Source: JBOEGW01 sp050633625
Lineage (GTDB): Bacteria > Pseudomonadota > Alphaproteobacteria > Rhodobacterales > Rhodobacteraceae
Assembly (NCBI GenBank): GCA_050633625.1
Contig: JBOEGW010000004.1
Span: 248,001-312,000 of the forward strand
Reading direction: 5' to 3'
Length of the DNA stretch: 64,000 nt
The position numbers were made by a program, and so were the translations under genes. This document shows positions 1 through 9,218 of the stretch, in pieces. Position 1 is the stretch's first letter. The number at the start of each line of letters is the position of its first letter. The notes beneath the pieces were generated by a model. The model was not told the origin of the DNA. It searched no databases and saw nothing but the letters and a program-made list of their open reading frames with translations.

Positions 1-1081
1 TGGTGGTCAGATGCGCGCATTGTGGCTTGGCCATATGCGTGATCGATTGTCAGACCTTCCAGAGCTTTTGCAACTGGGATCGGGTCATTCGAACCAGCGG
101 CTTCCGCAGCTTTGTCAAACATTGCCAGCGTGTTGAACGCACGGTGGTAGTAGTAGTCATAGTCTGGGAAACGCTCTTTGTACTCTTCGATGAGCGCGTA
201 TTGCTCGTCGGAGGCTTCGAGGTTCGTGATCCCTTCAGACACTTGGTACAACAGATCAACACCGCCTTCACCCAAGCTTGCAACAGCGCCTTTGGAGCCG
301 CCGTAGAATGTCAGGTAAGGAACAGTCGAGCCATTTTCAGCAGCGCTCTTCATCAAGAGCTGCATGTCTGCGCCCCAGTTGCCAGTGATAACCGCATCGG
401 CTTCAGAGGAGATAATCTTCTGAATGTATGGCGTGAAGTCTTTCACTTTGCCAAGTGGGTGCAGTTCGTTGCCTACGATTTCAATGTCGGGGCGTTTCTC
501 AGTCAGTTGAGCAACAGCAGCAGCTGCAACCGCTTGACCAAACACATAGTCTTGACCAATCAGGTAGACTTTTTTGATGTTTTCGCGCGATTTAACGTAG
601 TCAGTGATCGCTGCCATTTTCATGTCTGCGTGCGCATCAAAACGGAAGTGCCAGAACGAGCAAGCTTCGTTGGTGAAGGCTGGTGTCACAGCGGCGTAGT
701 TGAAGAAGACAACCTCATCGCCAGGGTTACGTGCGTTGTGCTTGTTGATCGCGTCGATCAAAGCCGCAGCGACGGACGAACCATTCCCTTGAAGGATGTA
801 GCGCGCGCCGGAATCGATAGCTTTTTGAAGCTGAACCAGTGATTCTTTCGGGTTGATTTTGTTGTCGTAGCCAATGACTTCGATCATATCGCCATTCACG
901 CCGCCATTGGCGTTGATGTGCTCAGCTGCCAGCTCGAACGATGTGAAAGCTGCTTCACCCGATGGGCCAAAAGGGCCGGAAAGCGGGTCAATAAAGGCCA
1001 TTTTCACGGTGTCTGCGTTTGCAGCAGACAACGCGATTGCGGATGTTGCCGCCGCAAGAAGTGCGGTTTTTACGAATTTCA
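1..1081 (-). CDS. ABC transporter substrate-binding protein, branched-chain amino acid type (C-terminus cut by window edge)
   Basis: About 360 residues are visible, reading from ATG at 1081 to the window edge, so the C-terminus is missing. The N-terminus (MKFVKTALLAAATSAIALSA, cleavage after ANA) is a Sec signal peptide, so the product is periplasmic. The mature part begins VKMAFIDPLSGPFG and continues with ELAAEHINANGGVNG, as in the LivK/HAAT binding-protein family. These proteins deliver hydrophobic amino acids, and in many alphaproteobacteria aromatic or aliphatic acids, to a LivHMGF-type permease, which would lie outside the window. The gene is divergent from a 13-gene acyl-CoA catabolic operon, so I infer uptake of that operon's substrate rather than of leucine. 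Family confident, ligand unknown. Confidence 0.9.
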
Positions 1082-1178
1082 TATAGTGGTCCTCCCATTT
1101 ACGAAAAGCGGGGATTCTCCCACGCTGTTTCTGACGCTCAGTCAAACGGAGCAGCGGTTGCTTTGTCAAGATTTTTGT

Positions 1179-1203
1179 GAAACTCAATTTCGTATTGCAA
1201 AAC
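1179..1203. promoter_or_regulatory. Operator-like 25-bp element upstream of the catabolic operon
   Basis: The element starts with GAAAC, has a CAAT/ATTG inverted pair inside, and ends ATTGCAAAAC. It matches 18 of 25 positions, without gaps, of a sequence at 18951-18975 upstream of the acyl-CoA ligase operon. It lies 46 bp before the ATG at 1250 and 97 bp before the divergent binding-protein gene, so one protein could control both directions. The IclR regulator at 11716 is the obvious candidate, but that is inference. Confidence 0.45.
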
Positions 1204-1249
1204 AAGTCGGGTTATTGTCCGATTGTTTTAAACCGGGAGGAGAATCGAG

Positions 1250-2437
1250 ATGGCTGATGGATCGCAAACCGATCTTGCCGCATTTCGTGCGGAAATTGCT
1301 GCATGGATTGATGAGAATGCCCCAACGTCCCTACGCGAGCGTCCTTTTAGCGAGGATGATATTTGCTGGGGCGGCAAACGCTGGGCGTTCAAATCAGAAG
1401 ATCAGAAAAACTGGCTCGCGCTTTGCGCCGCGCGGGGGCTGACGGCGCCGCGTTGGGCTAAGGATTATGGGGGCGCGGGGCTTTCGCGCGCAGAAGAAAA
1501 GGTCTTCATCGAGGAGCTGACGCGTCTTGAGGTGAAAAAGCCGCTCGACAGTTTTGGCCTCTGGATGCTTGGGCCGGCCTTGCTGGCTTTTGGGACAGAA
1601 GATCAAAAACGCCATTTCCTGCCGCAGATCACCAAAGGCGAAATCCGCTGGTGTCAGGGTTACTCGGAGCCGGGCGCCGGGAGCGACCTTGCGTCCGTTC
1701 AGACCTTCGCAGAGGACAAGGGCGATCATTGGGTCGTCAACGGCTCGAAAATCTGGACGTCTTATGCCGATCAGGCCGATTGGATTTTTGCGTTGGTGCG
1801 CACCGACCGTGACGCGCCCAAGCATAAAGGCATCTCCTTCATGCTCATTGACATGGAGAGCGAAGGGGTGACCACCAAGCCGATCCGGCTGATTTCCGGC
1901 AAGTCGCCCTTTTGCGAGACCTTCTTTGACAATGTGAAGGTGCCAAAGTCTTACGGCGAGGGGCTGTCGTCCATCGTGGGCGAGCAAAACCGCGGCTGGG
2001 ATGTGGCCAAGCACCTTCTGACGCATGAGCGCGAGATGATTGGTGGTGGCGGCTCTGGCCTCACCGGCGGGCGCTCGGTGGCTTCGGTTCTGACGGATGA
2101 GGGCGTGACGGACACGGTTCTTCAGGCCCGCGCGATGAAGCTCTCGGTCGATGAAATCGCCATGAGCCTGACGCTTGAGCGTTATAAAGACCTCGCCAAA
2201 CAGGGCGGTGTTGGGCATGCCTCCGCGATGCTCAAATACATGGGCACCGAGCTGAACAAAGATCGGTTTGAGCTGCTCATGGCGGCGGGCGGCTCTGAGG
2301 CGCTCGCCTGGGACGGTGAGTTTGGGTCGCTGGCGCCTGAATGGCTGCGCACCAAAGCCAATTCCATCGAAGGTGGCACCTCTGAGGTCATGCTGGACAT
2401 CCTGTCCAAGCGCGTCCTTGAGCTGCCCGCGAAATAA
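1250..2437 (+). CDS. Acyl-CoA dehydrogenase, alpha-type partner of a heteromeric pair
   Basis: A 395-residue FAD-dependent acyl-CoA dehydrogenase that introduces the 2,3 double bond in an acyl-CoA. The family motif GYSEPGAGSDLAS lies at about residues 137-149, and the C-terminus carries EGGTSEVMLDILSKRVLEL, which keeps the glutamate-containing active-site segment. The start is supported by a strong GGGAGGAG ribosome site. The next gene, 11 nt downstream, is a second, shorter dehydrogenase with a different C-terminal signature. Such side-by-side pairs form alpha2-beta2 enzymes in steroid and alicyclic acid degraders. I infer a heteromeric enzyme for a bulky substrate; the substrate is not visible from the sequence. 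Confidence 0.9.
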   Translation: MADGSQTDLAAFRAEIAAWIDENAPTSLRERPFSEDDICWGGKRWAFKSEDQKNWLALCAARGLTAPRWAKDYGGAGLSRAEEKVFIEELTRLEVKKPLDSFGLWMLGPALLAFGTEDQKRHFLPQITKGEIRWCQGYSEPGAGSDLASVQTFAEDKGDHWVVNGSKIWTSYADQADWIFALVRTDRDAPKHKGISFMLIDMESEGVTTKPIRLISGKSPFCETFFDNVKVPKSYGEGLSSIVGEQNRGWDVAKHLLTHEREMIGGGGSGLTGGRSVASVLTDEGVTDTVLQARAMKLSVDEIAMSLTLERYKDLAKQGGVGHASAMLKYMGTELNKDRFELLMAAGGSEALAWDGEFGSLAPEWLRTKANSIEGGTSEVMLDILSKRVLELPAK

Positions 2438-2448
2438 GGAGAGGGATC

Positions 2449-3561
2449 ATGGCGAATTTGCTCCCGACAGAAGATGAAGTGATGTTGCGTGATGCGGCGA
2501 AGGGGTTCCTTGAAGGGGCTGCGCCCGTTGGCAATCTGCGCGAGAACCGCGATTCTGCCCGCGCCTTTGACCCGGCGCTTTGGGCCGAGATGGTCGAAAT
2601 GGGCTGGGCCGGGGTTTTGATCGGCGAAGAGGACGGCGGCTCGGACATGGGGTTTTCGGCGGCGAATATCCTGTCAGAGGAAATGGGCCGCAACCTTGTG
2701 GCGTCCCCCTTCCTTTCGACAGCTGTGATCGCCGCGACCGCGCTGCGAGGGGCGGCGCGCTCTGACGCGCTCAAATCCATCGCCACGGGCGGCGCCACCT
2801 ATGCGCTGGCCCTTGATGAAAGCCGCAAGTTTAATCCGGACGCGATCAGCATGACCGCAAAAACCTCTGGCAACGGTTATACGCTGGATGGCGCGAAGAC
2901 TTTTGTTGCAGAGGGCGGCTCGGCCGACCGTTTGCTGGTGCTGGCGATGAGCGATGCGGGGCCGACACTGTTTGACGTTGCGGCGGACAGCGCTGGAATT
3001 TCGCGTGAGGCGTTGGCGCTGGTCGACAGCCGCGATCATGCCACCATCACCTTTGATGGGGTCGAGGCCACGGGCGAAGATGTCGTGGGCGAACCGGGCC
3101 GCGCCATGGAGGTTCTTGCGCCTGCACTCAACGCTGGGAACGCCGCGCTGGCCGCGGAGCTATTGGGCGCCTCTGCCGGGGCTTTCGGAATGACGCATGG
3201 GTATTTGCAGGAACGCAAACAGTTCGGCGTGCATATCGGCAGCTTCCAAGCGCTTCAGCATCGTCTTGCCCATTTGTGGAGCGAGATCGAAGTGACTACT
3301 TCGGCGGTGATCCATGCGGGGCGGATGCTCGATGACGACGTGGAGAATGCAACTATGGCCGTGTCGCTGGCAAAAGCGCGGGCGGCGGAGACCTCGAACC
3401 TCGCTGTGCGCGAAGGGGTCCAAATGCATGGGGGCATCGGTATGACCGATGAGTTCGACATGGGCTTTTATATGAAACGCGCGCGGGTCGCTGGCGAATG
3501 GCTTGGCGATTATGGCTATCACGCTGCGATCGTTGCGCAGGCACGAGGTATGGCGGCATGA
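2449..3561 (+). CDS. Acyl-CoA dehydrogenase, beta-type partner
   Basis: A 370-residue acyl-CoA dehydrogenase-fold protein. It lacks the EGGTSE segment of its neighbour and instead ends with the QMHGGIGMTDEFDMGFYMKR signature seen in the second subunit of heteromeric dehydrogenases. ERKQFGVHIGSFQALQHRLA marks the FAD-contacting helical part. The middle domain is short and alanine-rich. The ribosome site GGAGAGG precedes the ATG, and the stop overlaps the next start (ATGA). Likely assembles with the product of 1250-2437. Confidence 0.88.
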   Translation: MANLLPTEDEVMLRDAAKGFLEGAAPVGNLRENRDSARAFDPALWAEMVEMGWAGVLIGEEDGGSDMGFSAANILSEEMGRNLVASPFLSTAVIAATALRGAARSDALKSIATGGATYALALDESRKFNPDAISMTAKTSGNGYTLDGAKTFVAEGGSADRLLVLAMSDAGPTLFDVAADSAGISREALALVDSRDHATITFDGVEATGEDVVGEPGRAMEVLAPALNAGNAALAAELLGASAGAFGMTHGYLQERKQFGVHIGSFQALQHRLAHLWSEIEVTTSAVIHAGRMLDDDVENATMAVSLAKARAAETSNLAVREGVQMHGGIGMTDEFDMGFYMKRARVAGEWLGDYGYHAAIVAQARGMAA

Positions 3562-4376
3562 GCTTGAAACCAAATGAATTGTTTGACCTGACGGGTAAGG
3601 TGGCTTTGGTCACCGGCGGCGCGACGGGCATCGGGCGCATGGCTGTCGAAGGCTTGGTCGCGGCGGGTGCACGGGTTTTGTTGGCGTCTCGCAAGGCCGA
3701 TGCCTGTGAGGCCGTCGCCGCGGAAATCAACGCGCTGGGCTATAGCGGTTCCGCCGAAGGTTTTGGCGGTGATGTTGCCACGCAAGAGGGGATTGATGCG
3801 CTGGTGGGGGAGGTCAAATCCCGTACCGAATACCTGCACATCTTAATGAACAATGCTGGCCGTTCATGGGGCGCGCCGCTTGGCGAATTCCCGTTCGACG
3901 CTTGGGGCAAGGTGATGGACCTGAACGTGGCGGGCATGTTCCAGCTCACGCAGGCTTTGTTGCCTGTGTTGGAAGGTTCTTCCTCCTTCGACGACCCGGC
4001 GCGGGTGATCAATGTTGGCTCGGTGATGGGCGATGTGCCTAAAGGGGCGGGCGCCTATTCCTATTCAGTGTCCAAGGCGGGCGTGCACCATATGACGAGC
4101 ATCCTGGGCAATGAGCTTGCCGAGCGCCACATCACAGTGAATGCACTGGCACCGGGACCGTTTGAAAGCAAGATGACAGCTTTTGCGCTGGCCGACGAAT
4201 CCCGCGCAGACAAAACCGCGCAAGGGGTGCCGTTGCAACGGCTTGGTCGTCCGGGCGATGTTGCGGGCACGTTGCAATTTTTATGTGGGCGCGCTGGCAG
4301 CTATATCACCGGCGCGATTATCCCTCTGTCTGGCGGCATCAATTGCCACGCCGGCGGCAGTTTGTTTGCGGAGTAA
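3558..4376 (+). CDS. SDR-family oxidoreductase, RhlG/3-oxoacyl reductase-like
   Basis: A 272-residue classical short-chain dehydrogenase. The nucleotide site ALVTGGATGIG is at about residues 14-24, NNAG near 95, and the catalytic YSVSKAG (Tyr-x3-Lys) near 165, followed by NALAPGPFESKM. The ATG at 3558 overlaps the stop of the previous gene (ATGA), pointing to translational coupling; the reading frame is open further upstream but lacks a better start. The sequence resembles RhlG-type NADPH-dependent 3-oxoacyl reductases. In this operon it may act on a hydroxy or keto group of the substrate, which is inference. Confidence 0.85.
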   Translation: MSLKPNELFDLTGKVALVTGGATGIGRMAVEGLVAAGARVLLASRKADACEAVAAEINALGYSGSAEGFGGDVATQEGIDALVGEVKSRTEYLHILMNNAGRSWGAPLGEFPFDAWGKVMDLNVAGMFQLTQALLPVLEGSSSFDDPARVINVGSVMGDVPKGAGAYSYSVSKAGVHHMTSILGNELAERHITVNALAPGPFESKMTAFALADESRADKTAQGVPLQRLGRPGDVAGTLQFLCGRAGSYITGAIIPLSGGINCHAGGSLFAE

Positions 4377-4379
4377 ACC

Positions 4380-4835
4380 ATGACCTTAGACGAGTTCAAA
4401 GCCCTTGAAGGGCAGGACGTTGGCGTGTCCAGTTGGATGCGGATTTCGCAAGCGCAAATTGACGCCTTTGCGGAAGCAACGCACGACCATCAATTCATCC
4501 ATGTGGACCCGGAAAAGGCAGCAAAAACCCCGTTTGGGAGCACGATTGCCCATGGGTTTTTGACGCTCTCGCTGCTCTCGGCCATGTCCTATGAGGCGGT
4601 GCCGACCGTCGACGGGACGGCAATGGGCGTGAATTACGGGATGAACCGGATGCGGTTTGTTTCGCCGGTCAAAGTCAATTCGCGCGTGCGCGGGCGGTTC
4701 AAGCTCAAGTCCGTGGACATGAGCAAGCCCGGCGAGTTCACCTCGATCACGGAAGTCACAGTGGAAATCGAAGGTCAGGACAAGCCAGCCCTCATCGCTG
4801 AGTGGATTGGGCGCAGATATTTGGAGACGACATGA
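4380..4835 (+). CDS. MaoC-like (R)-specific enoyl-CoA hydratase
   Basis: A 151-residue single hot-dog domain. The segment ATHDHQFIHVDPEKAAKTPF followed by GSTIAHGFLTLSL contains the catalytic Asp/His of the R-hydratase family. It would add water to a trans-2-enoyl-CoA to give an (R)-3-hydroxyacyl-CoA. The gene starts three bases after the SDR stop, and its own stop overlaps the next SDR start. Together with the MFE2-like SDR that follows, it makes up the two activities fused in eukaryotic MFE-2, here as separate proteins, which supports joint action in a beta-oxidation round. Confidence 0.88.
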   Translation: MTLDEFKALEGQDVGVSSWMRISQAQIDAFAEATHDHQFIHVDPEKAAKTPFGSTIAHGFLTLSLLSAMSYEAVPTVDGTAMGVNYGMNRMRFVSPVKVNSRVRGRFKLKSVDMSKPGEFTSITEVTVEIEGQDKPALIAEWIGRRYLETT

Positions 4836-5764
4836 CAGTTTCATTTGAAGGCCGGGTGGCGATTGTCACCGGCGCGGGGGTCGGGCTAGGTCGCTCGCAT
4901 GCGCTTGGATTGGCGGCGCGCGGCTGCAAGGTTGTGGTCAATGATTTGGGCGTGGCGACCGATGGCACCAGCGCGGGATCTGACGCTGCCAATTCGGTGG
5001 TTGCCGAGATCAAAGCGGCGGGCGGCGAGGCGATTGCCAATGGGGCGGACGTCACCTCGGTGACGGATACGCAAAGCATGGTTGCGGACGCGATCAAAGC
5101 CTTTGGTCAGGTCGATATCCTTGTGAACAACGCTGGTATTCTGCGCGACAAGACCTTCATCAAGATGGGTTTGGACGATTTTGCCAAGGTCGTAGACGTG
5201 CATTTGATGGGCGCTGTGAACTGCACCCAAGCGGTTTGGGCGCATATGAACGAGCGCGAATATGGCCGTATTGTTATGACGACATCGGCCTCTGGCATGT
5301 ATGGCAACTTTGGTCAATCGAACTACGGTGCGGCGAAAGCTGGCGTTGTGGGCTTCATGAATGTGCTGGCCCAAGAGGGCGCGAAGCGCAACGTGCGGGT
5401 CAACACTTTGGCCCCGACAGCGACAACTCGCATGACCGAAGATTTGCTGCCCGAAGAGGTTTTGGCGCTGCTCCAGCCCGAAACCATCACACCGGGGCTT
5501 ATCGCGCTGGTCACTGAAGAGGCGCCCACCAAGATGATCCTTGGCGCGGGCGGAGGGTGCTTTGCCGAAACCCGGATCACCGAAACAAAGGGCGTTGCGC
5601 TGAAAGGCGATGATTTGTCCGTGGAAGGCGTTTTGGCGGCGATGGACAGCATCCGCGATCCAGACGGCGCGACCACAATGGACAACGCTTTTTCTCAAAC
5701 TCGAAAATACGCCCAAATGGCGGCGGCTGTTCGCGGCCTGCCGATCCCTTGGGAAAACATGTAA
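4832..5764 (+). CDS. SDR-family (3R)-hydroxyacyl-CoA dehydrogenase, MFE2-like
   Basis: A 310-residue SDR related to the dehydrogenase part of multifunctional enzyme 2 (HSD17B4-like). It shows AIVTGAGVGLGRSHAL near residue 10, VVNDLGVA, NNAGILRDKTF and the catalytic NYGAAKAG. The ATG at 4832 overlaps the MaoC stop and has GGAGA in front; an in-frame ATG at 4802 lies inside the MaoC gene and is less likely. It would oxidise the (R)-3-hydroxyacyl-CoA made by the hydratase. The C-terminal ~80 residues extend beyond the core SDR fold, as in other bacterial MFE2-like SDRs. Confidence 0.87.
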   Translation: MTVSFEGRVAIVTGAGVGLGRSHALGLAARGCKVVVNDLGVATDGTSAGSDAANSVVAEIKAAGGEAIANGADVTSVTDTQSMVADAIKAFGQVDILVNNAGILRDKTFIKMGLDDFAKVVDVHLMGAVNCTQAVWAHMNEREYGRIVMTTSASGMYGNFGQSNYGAAKAGVVGFMNVLAQEGAKRNVRVNTLAPTATTRMTEDLLPEEVLALLQPETITPGLIALVTEEAPTKMILGAGGGCFAETRITETKGVALKGDDLSVEGVLAAMDSIRDPDGATTMDNAFSQTRKYAQMAAAVRGLPIPWENM

Positions 5765-5782
5765 GAACAAAGGACTAACGAC

Positions 5783-6985
5783 ATGCGTGACGCAGTAATC
5801 GTATCGACAGCACGGACCCCCATCGGCAAAGCCTACCGCGGGGCCTTTAACAACACACAAGCTCAAGAGCTGATTGGCCATGCGGTCAAACACGCGGTTT
5901 CGCGCGCGGGCCTTGATGGATCGGAAATCACCGATTGCGTCATTGGCACCGCGATCCAGCAAGGCTCAACTGGGGGTAACATTGGCCGCCAAGCGGTGAT
6001 CCGCGCGGGGCTTCCTGTTTCCATTGGTGGCATGTCGATGGACCGCCAATGTGCCTCTGGGATGATGGCGATTGCCACAGCGGCTAAACAGGTTGTGCAT
6101 GATGGCATGGATATTGTGATTGGCGGCGGCGTGGAGTCGATTTCGCTCGTGCAGAACCAGAACATGCGCACCGACCGCGCGGGCGATCCTTGGATCAAAG
6201 AGCACAAACCCGCGCTTTATATGTCGATGTTGGAAACGGCGGAAAACGTGGCCTCGCGGTACAACGTATCGCGCGAAGACCAAGACGAATACGCATTGAA
6301 ATCGCAGCAGCGCACTGCCGCGGCGCAAGAGGCTGGCAAGTTTGACGATGAAATCGTGCCGCTCGCCTCAAAAATGGGCGTGATGGACAAAGAGACCAAA
6401 GAGATTTCTTTCCACGATGTGACGCTTGAAAAAGACGAAGGCAACCGCCCTTCAACAACGCTTGAAAACCTCCAAAGCCTGAACCCGGTGTTCAAAGACG
6501 GGCTTGAGGTCAAGGAAGGCAAGTTCATCACAGCAGGCAACGCATCGCAGCTTTCGGACGGGGCTTCTGCCTCGGTGATCATGGAAGCCAAAGAGGCCGA
6601 GCGCCGGGGGCTGCAACCACTGGGCCGTTATGTTGGCGTTATGGCTGTTGGGTGTGAGCCGGATGAAATGGGCATTGGGCCGATTTACGCTGTGCCAAAA
6701 CTGCTCGAAGCGCATGGGCTGAAGATGGATGACATCGGGTTGTGGGAGCTGAACGAGGCCTTCGCATCGCAAGTGCTGCAGTCCCAGCGTGTGCTTGGCA
6801 TTCCTGACGAGATCATGAACGTCAATGGCGGCGCTATTTCGATTGGTCACCCTTACGGCATGTCCGGCGCGCGCATGGTTGGTCATGCGCTCATCGAAGG
6901 CAAACGCCGGGGCGCGAAATACGTTGTTTGCACAATGTGTGTGGGCGGCGGCATGGGCGCGGCTGGCCTGTTCGAGGTTCTGTAA
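5783..6985 (+). CDS. Acetyl-CoA acyltransferase (thiolase)
   Basis: A 400-residue thiolase. The nucleophilic cysteine is in DRQCASGMMAI near residue 90, the histidine in ISIGHPYGMSGARM near 355, and the second cysteine in CTMCVGGGMGAAG near 385. It cleaves a 3-ketoacyl-CoA with CoA and closes the beta-oxidation round of the upstream dehydrogenases, hydratase and SDR. The ribosome site AAAGGACTAACGAC lies 18 nt after the previous gene. Residues 200-240 (the lid loop) are rich in charged residues, as usual for degradative thiolases. Confidence 0.93.
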   Translation: MRDAVIVSTARTPIGKAYRGAFNNTQAQELIGHAVKHAVSRAGLDGSEITDCVIGTAIQQGSTGGNIGRQAVIRAGLPVSIGGMSMDRQCASGMMAIATAAKQVVHDGMDIVIGGGVESISLVQNQNMRTDRAGDPWIKEHKPALYMSMLETAENVASRYNVSREDQDEYALKSQQRTAAAQEAGKFDDEIVPLASKMGVMDKETKEISFHDVTLEKDEGNRPSTTLENLQSLNPVFKDGLEVKEGKFITAGNASQLSDGASASVIMEAKEAERRGLQPLGRYVGVMAVGCEPDEMGIGPIYAVPKLLEAHGLKMDDIGLWELNEAFASQVLQSQRVLGIPDEIMNVNGGAISIGHPYGMSGARMVGHALIEGKRRGAKYVVCTMCVGGGMGAAGLFEVL

Positions 6986-6987
6986 AT

Positions 6988-7968
6988 ATGGCGCTCCCCA
7001 CGATATTTGACAGTCTGCGATTGCCGCTGGTTGGCTCGCCCTTGTTCATTGTGTCCGGTCCTGAGTTGGTGATTGCGCAGTGTAAGGCGGGTATCGTGGG
7101 GAGCTTCCCGGCCCTCAATGCCCGCGAGGGCGAGGGTGATCCGATCATGCTTGAGGCGTGGTTGACACGCATCAGGGACGAGTTGGATCGGCACAACCAA
7201 GACAACCCAGATACCCCCGCAGCCCCTTTTGCTGTGAACCAGATTGTGCATCGCTCAAACGAGCGGCTGATGCGCGATGTTGAGATTTGTTCCAAGTTTG
7301 AAGTGCCGATTTGGATCACCTCGCTTGGCGCACGTCCTGAGGTGAACGAGGCGGCACATGCGGGGGGCGGCGTTGTTTTGCATGACGTCATCAACAACCG
7401 TTTTGCCAAGAAGGCGATTGAAAAAGGCGCGGATGGATTGATTGCGGTGGCGGCAGGGGCAGGGGGCCACGCTGGCCAACAAAACCCGTTCGCATTGATC
7501 CAAGAAATCCGCGAATGGTTTGACGGACCGCTTTTGTGTTCTGGGGCGATTGCCACCGGGCGCGCGCTGCTGGCGGCGCAGGTGTTGGGGGCGGATCTTG
7601 GGTACACGGGCTCGCCCTTTATCGCCACCGAGGAAGCCAATGCGGATGCGCGCTACAAAGAGATGGTTGCGGCCTCAAGCGCCGATGACATCGTGAATTC
7701 GTCACTGTTCACCGGGGTTGCGGGCAACTACCTTGCCCCCTCAATCGCCGCTGCTGGACTTGACCCGAGCAAGCTGGAAAGCGCCGGGCCAGAGACCATG
7801 ACCTTTGGCGATGACCGGGACGCGAAAAAGCCAAAAGCGTGGAAAGAAATTTGGGGCGCTGGTCAAGGGATTGGTGCTGTGAAGACTGTGAGCGGAGCGG
7901 CGGATATCGTTGCGCGGATGAAACAAGAATACGACGCGGCGATTGCCCGTGTGAAACGAGATTTCTGA
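6988..7968 (+). CDS. Nitronate monooxygenase-like FMN flavoprotein
   Basis: A 326-residue TIM-barrel flavoprotein of the 2-nitropropane dioxygenase/NMO family. The glycine-rich segment AAGAGGHAGQQNPF near residue 150 and CSGAIATGRALLAAQVLGAD near 180 form the FMN phosphate site. The ATG at 6988 comes two bases after the thiolase stop. Members in steroid and terpenoid clusters are usually annotated as nitronate monooxygenase, although no nitro substrate is known there. Here it may be an FMN-dependent reductase or oxidase acting on an enoyl-CoA. Family sure, reaction unsure. Confidence 0.8.
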   Translation: MALPTIFDSLRLPLVGSPLFIVSGPELVIAQCKAGIVGSFPALNAREGEGDPIMLEAWLTRIRDELDRHNQDNPDTPAAPFAVNQIVHRSNERLMRDVEICSKFEVPIWITSLGARPEVNEAAHAGGGVVLHDVINNRFAKKAIEKGADGLIAVAAGAGGHAGQQNPFALIQEIREWFDGPLLCSGAIATGRALLAAQVLGADLGYTGSPFIATEEANADARYKEMVAASSADDIVNSSLFTGVAGNYLAPSIAAAGLDPSKLESAGPETMTFGDDRDAKKPKAWKEIWGAGQGIGAVKTVSGAADIVARMKQEYDAAIARVKRDF

Positions 7969-7980
7969 GGAGGAAAACAG

Positions 7981-9216
7981 ATGGATTTAGGTGTCACCGA
8001 GAAGGTCAAACCGCTCATTGAAGCCGTGCGAAAGATGATCGAAGAAAAGGTCGAAGCGGCAAGCGAAGAGTACCACCACGAGATTGGCAACAACCCGCAA
8101 AAAGATCGCTTTTTCCTCAATGATCGTCAGATGGAAATCATGGCGGATCTCAAGGCAGAGTCGAAAAAACGTGGGCTTTGGAACTTCTGGCTCACAGCGA
8201 GTGATGCAGGTTACGGGCTGACCACTGTTGAATACGCGTATTTGGCGGAAGAAATGGGCAAAAGCTCGCTCGGCTCTGAGGCGTTCAACTGTTCTGCGCC
8301 AGACACCGGCAACATGGAGGTGCTTGAGCGCTACGGCACTGAGGAACACAAGGAAAAGTGGCTCAAGCCGTTGTTGGAAGGCGAAATTCGTTCGGCCTAT
8401 GTGATGACCGAGCCGGGCGTGGCCTCTTCAGATGCGGCGCAGCTTGCGTTTGAAGCGAAAAAAGACGGGGACGAATGGGTTCTCAATGGCGAAAAATGGT
8501 GGATTTCTGGGGCGGGTGATCCGCGCTGTCAGGTCTATATCGTCATGGCCTGCACCGACCCGGATGCGCCCAAACACGCCCGTCATTCGATGTTTGTGAT
8601 GGATGCTAACACACCGGGCGTTGAAATCCTGCGCCCGATGGAAGTGTTTGGCAATGATGACGCACCGCATGGGCACATGCATATGCGGTTCACCAATGTG
8701 CGCATCCCGGCTTCCGCTTTGATCCTTGGCGAAGGGCGCGGCTTTGAAGTGGCGCAAGGCCGCCTTGGACCAGGCCGGATTCACCACTGCATGCGCGCCA
8801 TTGGGCAAGCCGAAAAGGCACTGGAAATGATGTGCAAACGCGGCCTGACACGCGAAGCTTTTGGCAAGAAGATCGCCACTCTCGGCGGTAACTTCGACAT
8901 CATTGCCGATGCTCGTATGGAAATCGAAATGGCGCGTCTTTTGTGCCTGAAAGCGGCGCATATGATGGACACGGTTGGCGTGAAAGAAGCGCAGCCTTGG
9001 ATTTCGCAGATCAAGGTGGTTGCGCCGCTTATGTCGACGAAAATTGTCGATGACGCGATGCAAATGCATGGCGGCGCTGGCATCAGCCAGGATTTCCCAT
9101 TGGCAAAAATGTATACGAGCCTGCGCACCTTGCGGTTTGCGGATGGCCCGGATGCTGTTCACCGTCGTCAAGTTGCGCGTGCCGAGCTGCGTAAATACAC
9201 CAACGAGAAGATCTAA
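7981..9216 (+). CDS. Acyl-CoA dehydrogenase, ACAD10/ACAD11-like
   Basis: A 411-residue acyl-CoA dehydrogenase distinct from the pair upstream. It contains MTEPGVASSDA, NGEKWWISGAGDPRC, LGPGRIHHCMRAIGQAEKAL and QMHGGAGISQDFPLAKMYT, a pattern I associate with the dehydrogenase half of ACAD10/11 and with LvaC. Those enzymes act with an APH-type kinase: a 4-hydroxyacyl group is phosphorylated and the dehydrogenase removes the phosphate. An APH-type kinase is encoded two genes downstream (9896), which supports the same chemistry here. The ribosome site GAGGAGG precedes the ATG. Confidence 0.85.
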   Translation: MDLGVTEKVKPLIEAVRKMIEEKVEAASEEYHHEIGNNPQKDRFFLNDRQMEIMADLKAESKKRGLWNFWLTASDAGYGLTTVEYAYLAEEMGKSSLGSEAFNCSAPDTGNMEVLERYGTEEHKEKWLKPLLEGEIRSAYVMTEPGVASSDAAQLAFEAKKDGDEWVLNGEKWWISGAGDPRCQVYIVMACTDPDAPKHARHSMFVMDANTPGVEILRPMEVFGNDDAPHGHMHMRFTNVRIPASALILGEGRGFEVAQGRLGPGRIHHCMRAIGQAEKALEMMCKRGLTREAFGKKIATLGGNFDIIADARMEIEMARLLCLKAAHMMDTVGVKEAQPWISQIKVVAPLMSTKIVDDAMQMHGGAGISQDFPLAKMYTSLRTLRFADGPDAVHRRQVARAELRKYTNEKI

Positions 9217-9218
9217 GC

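Noticed and set aside
4886..5962. A 358-codon minus-strand frame opposite the MFE2-like SDR and the thiolase start.
   Set aside because: Arg/His/Cys-rich composition typical of a shadow frame; no motif.
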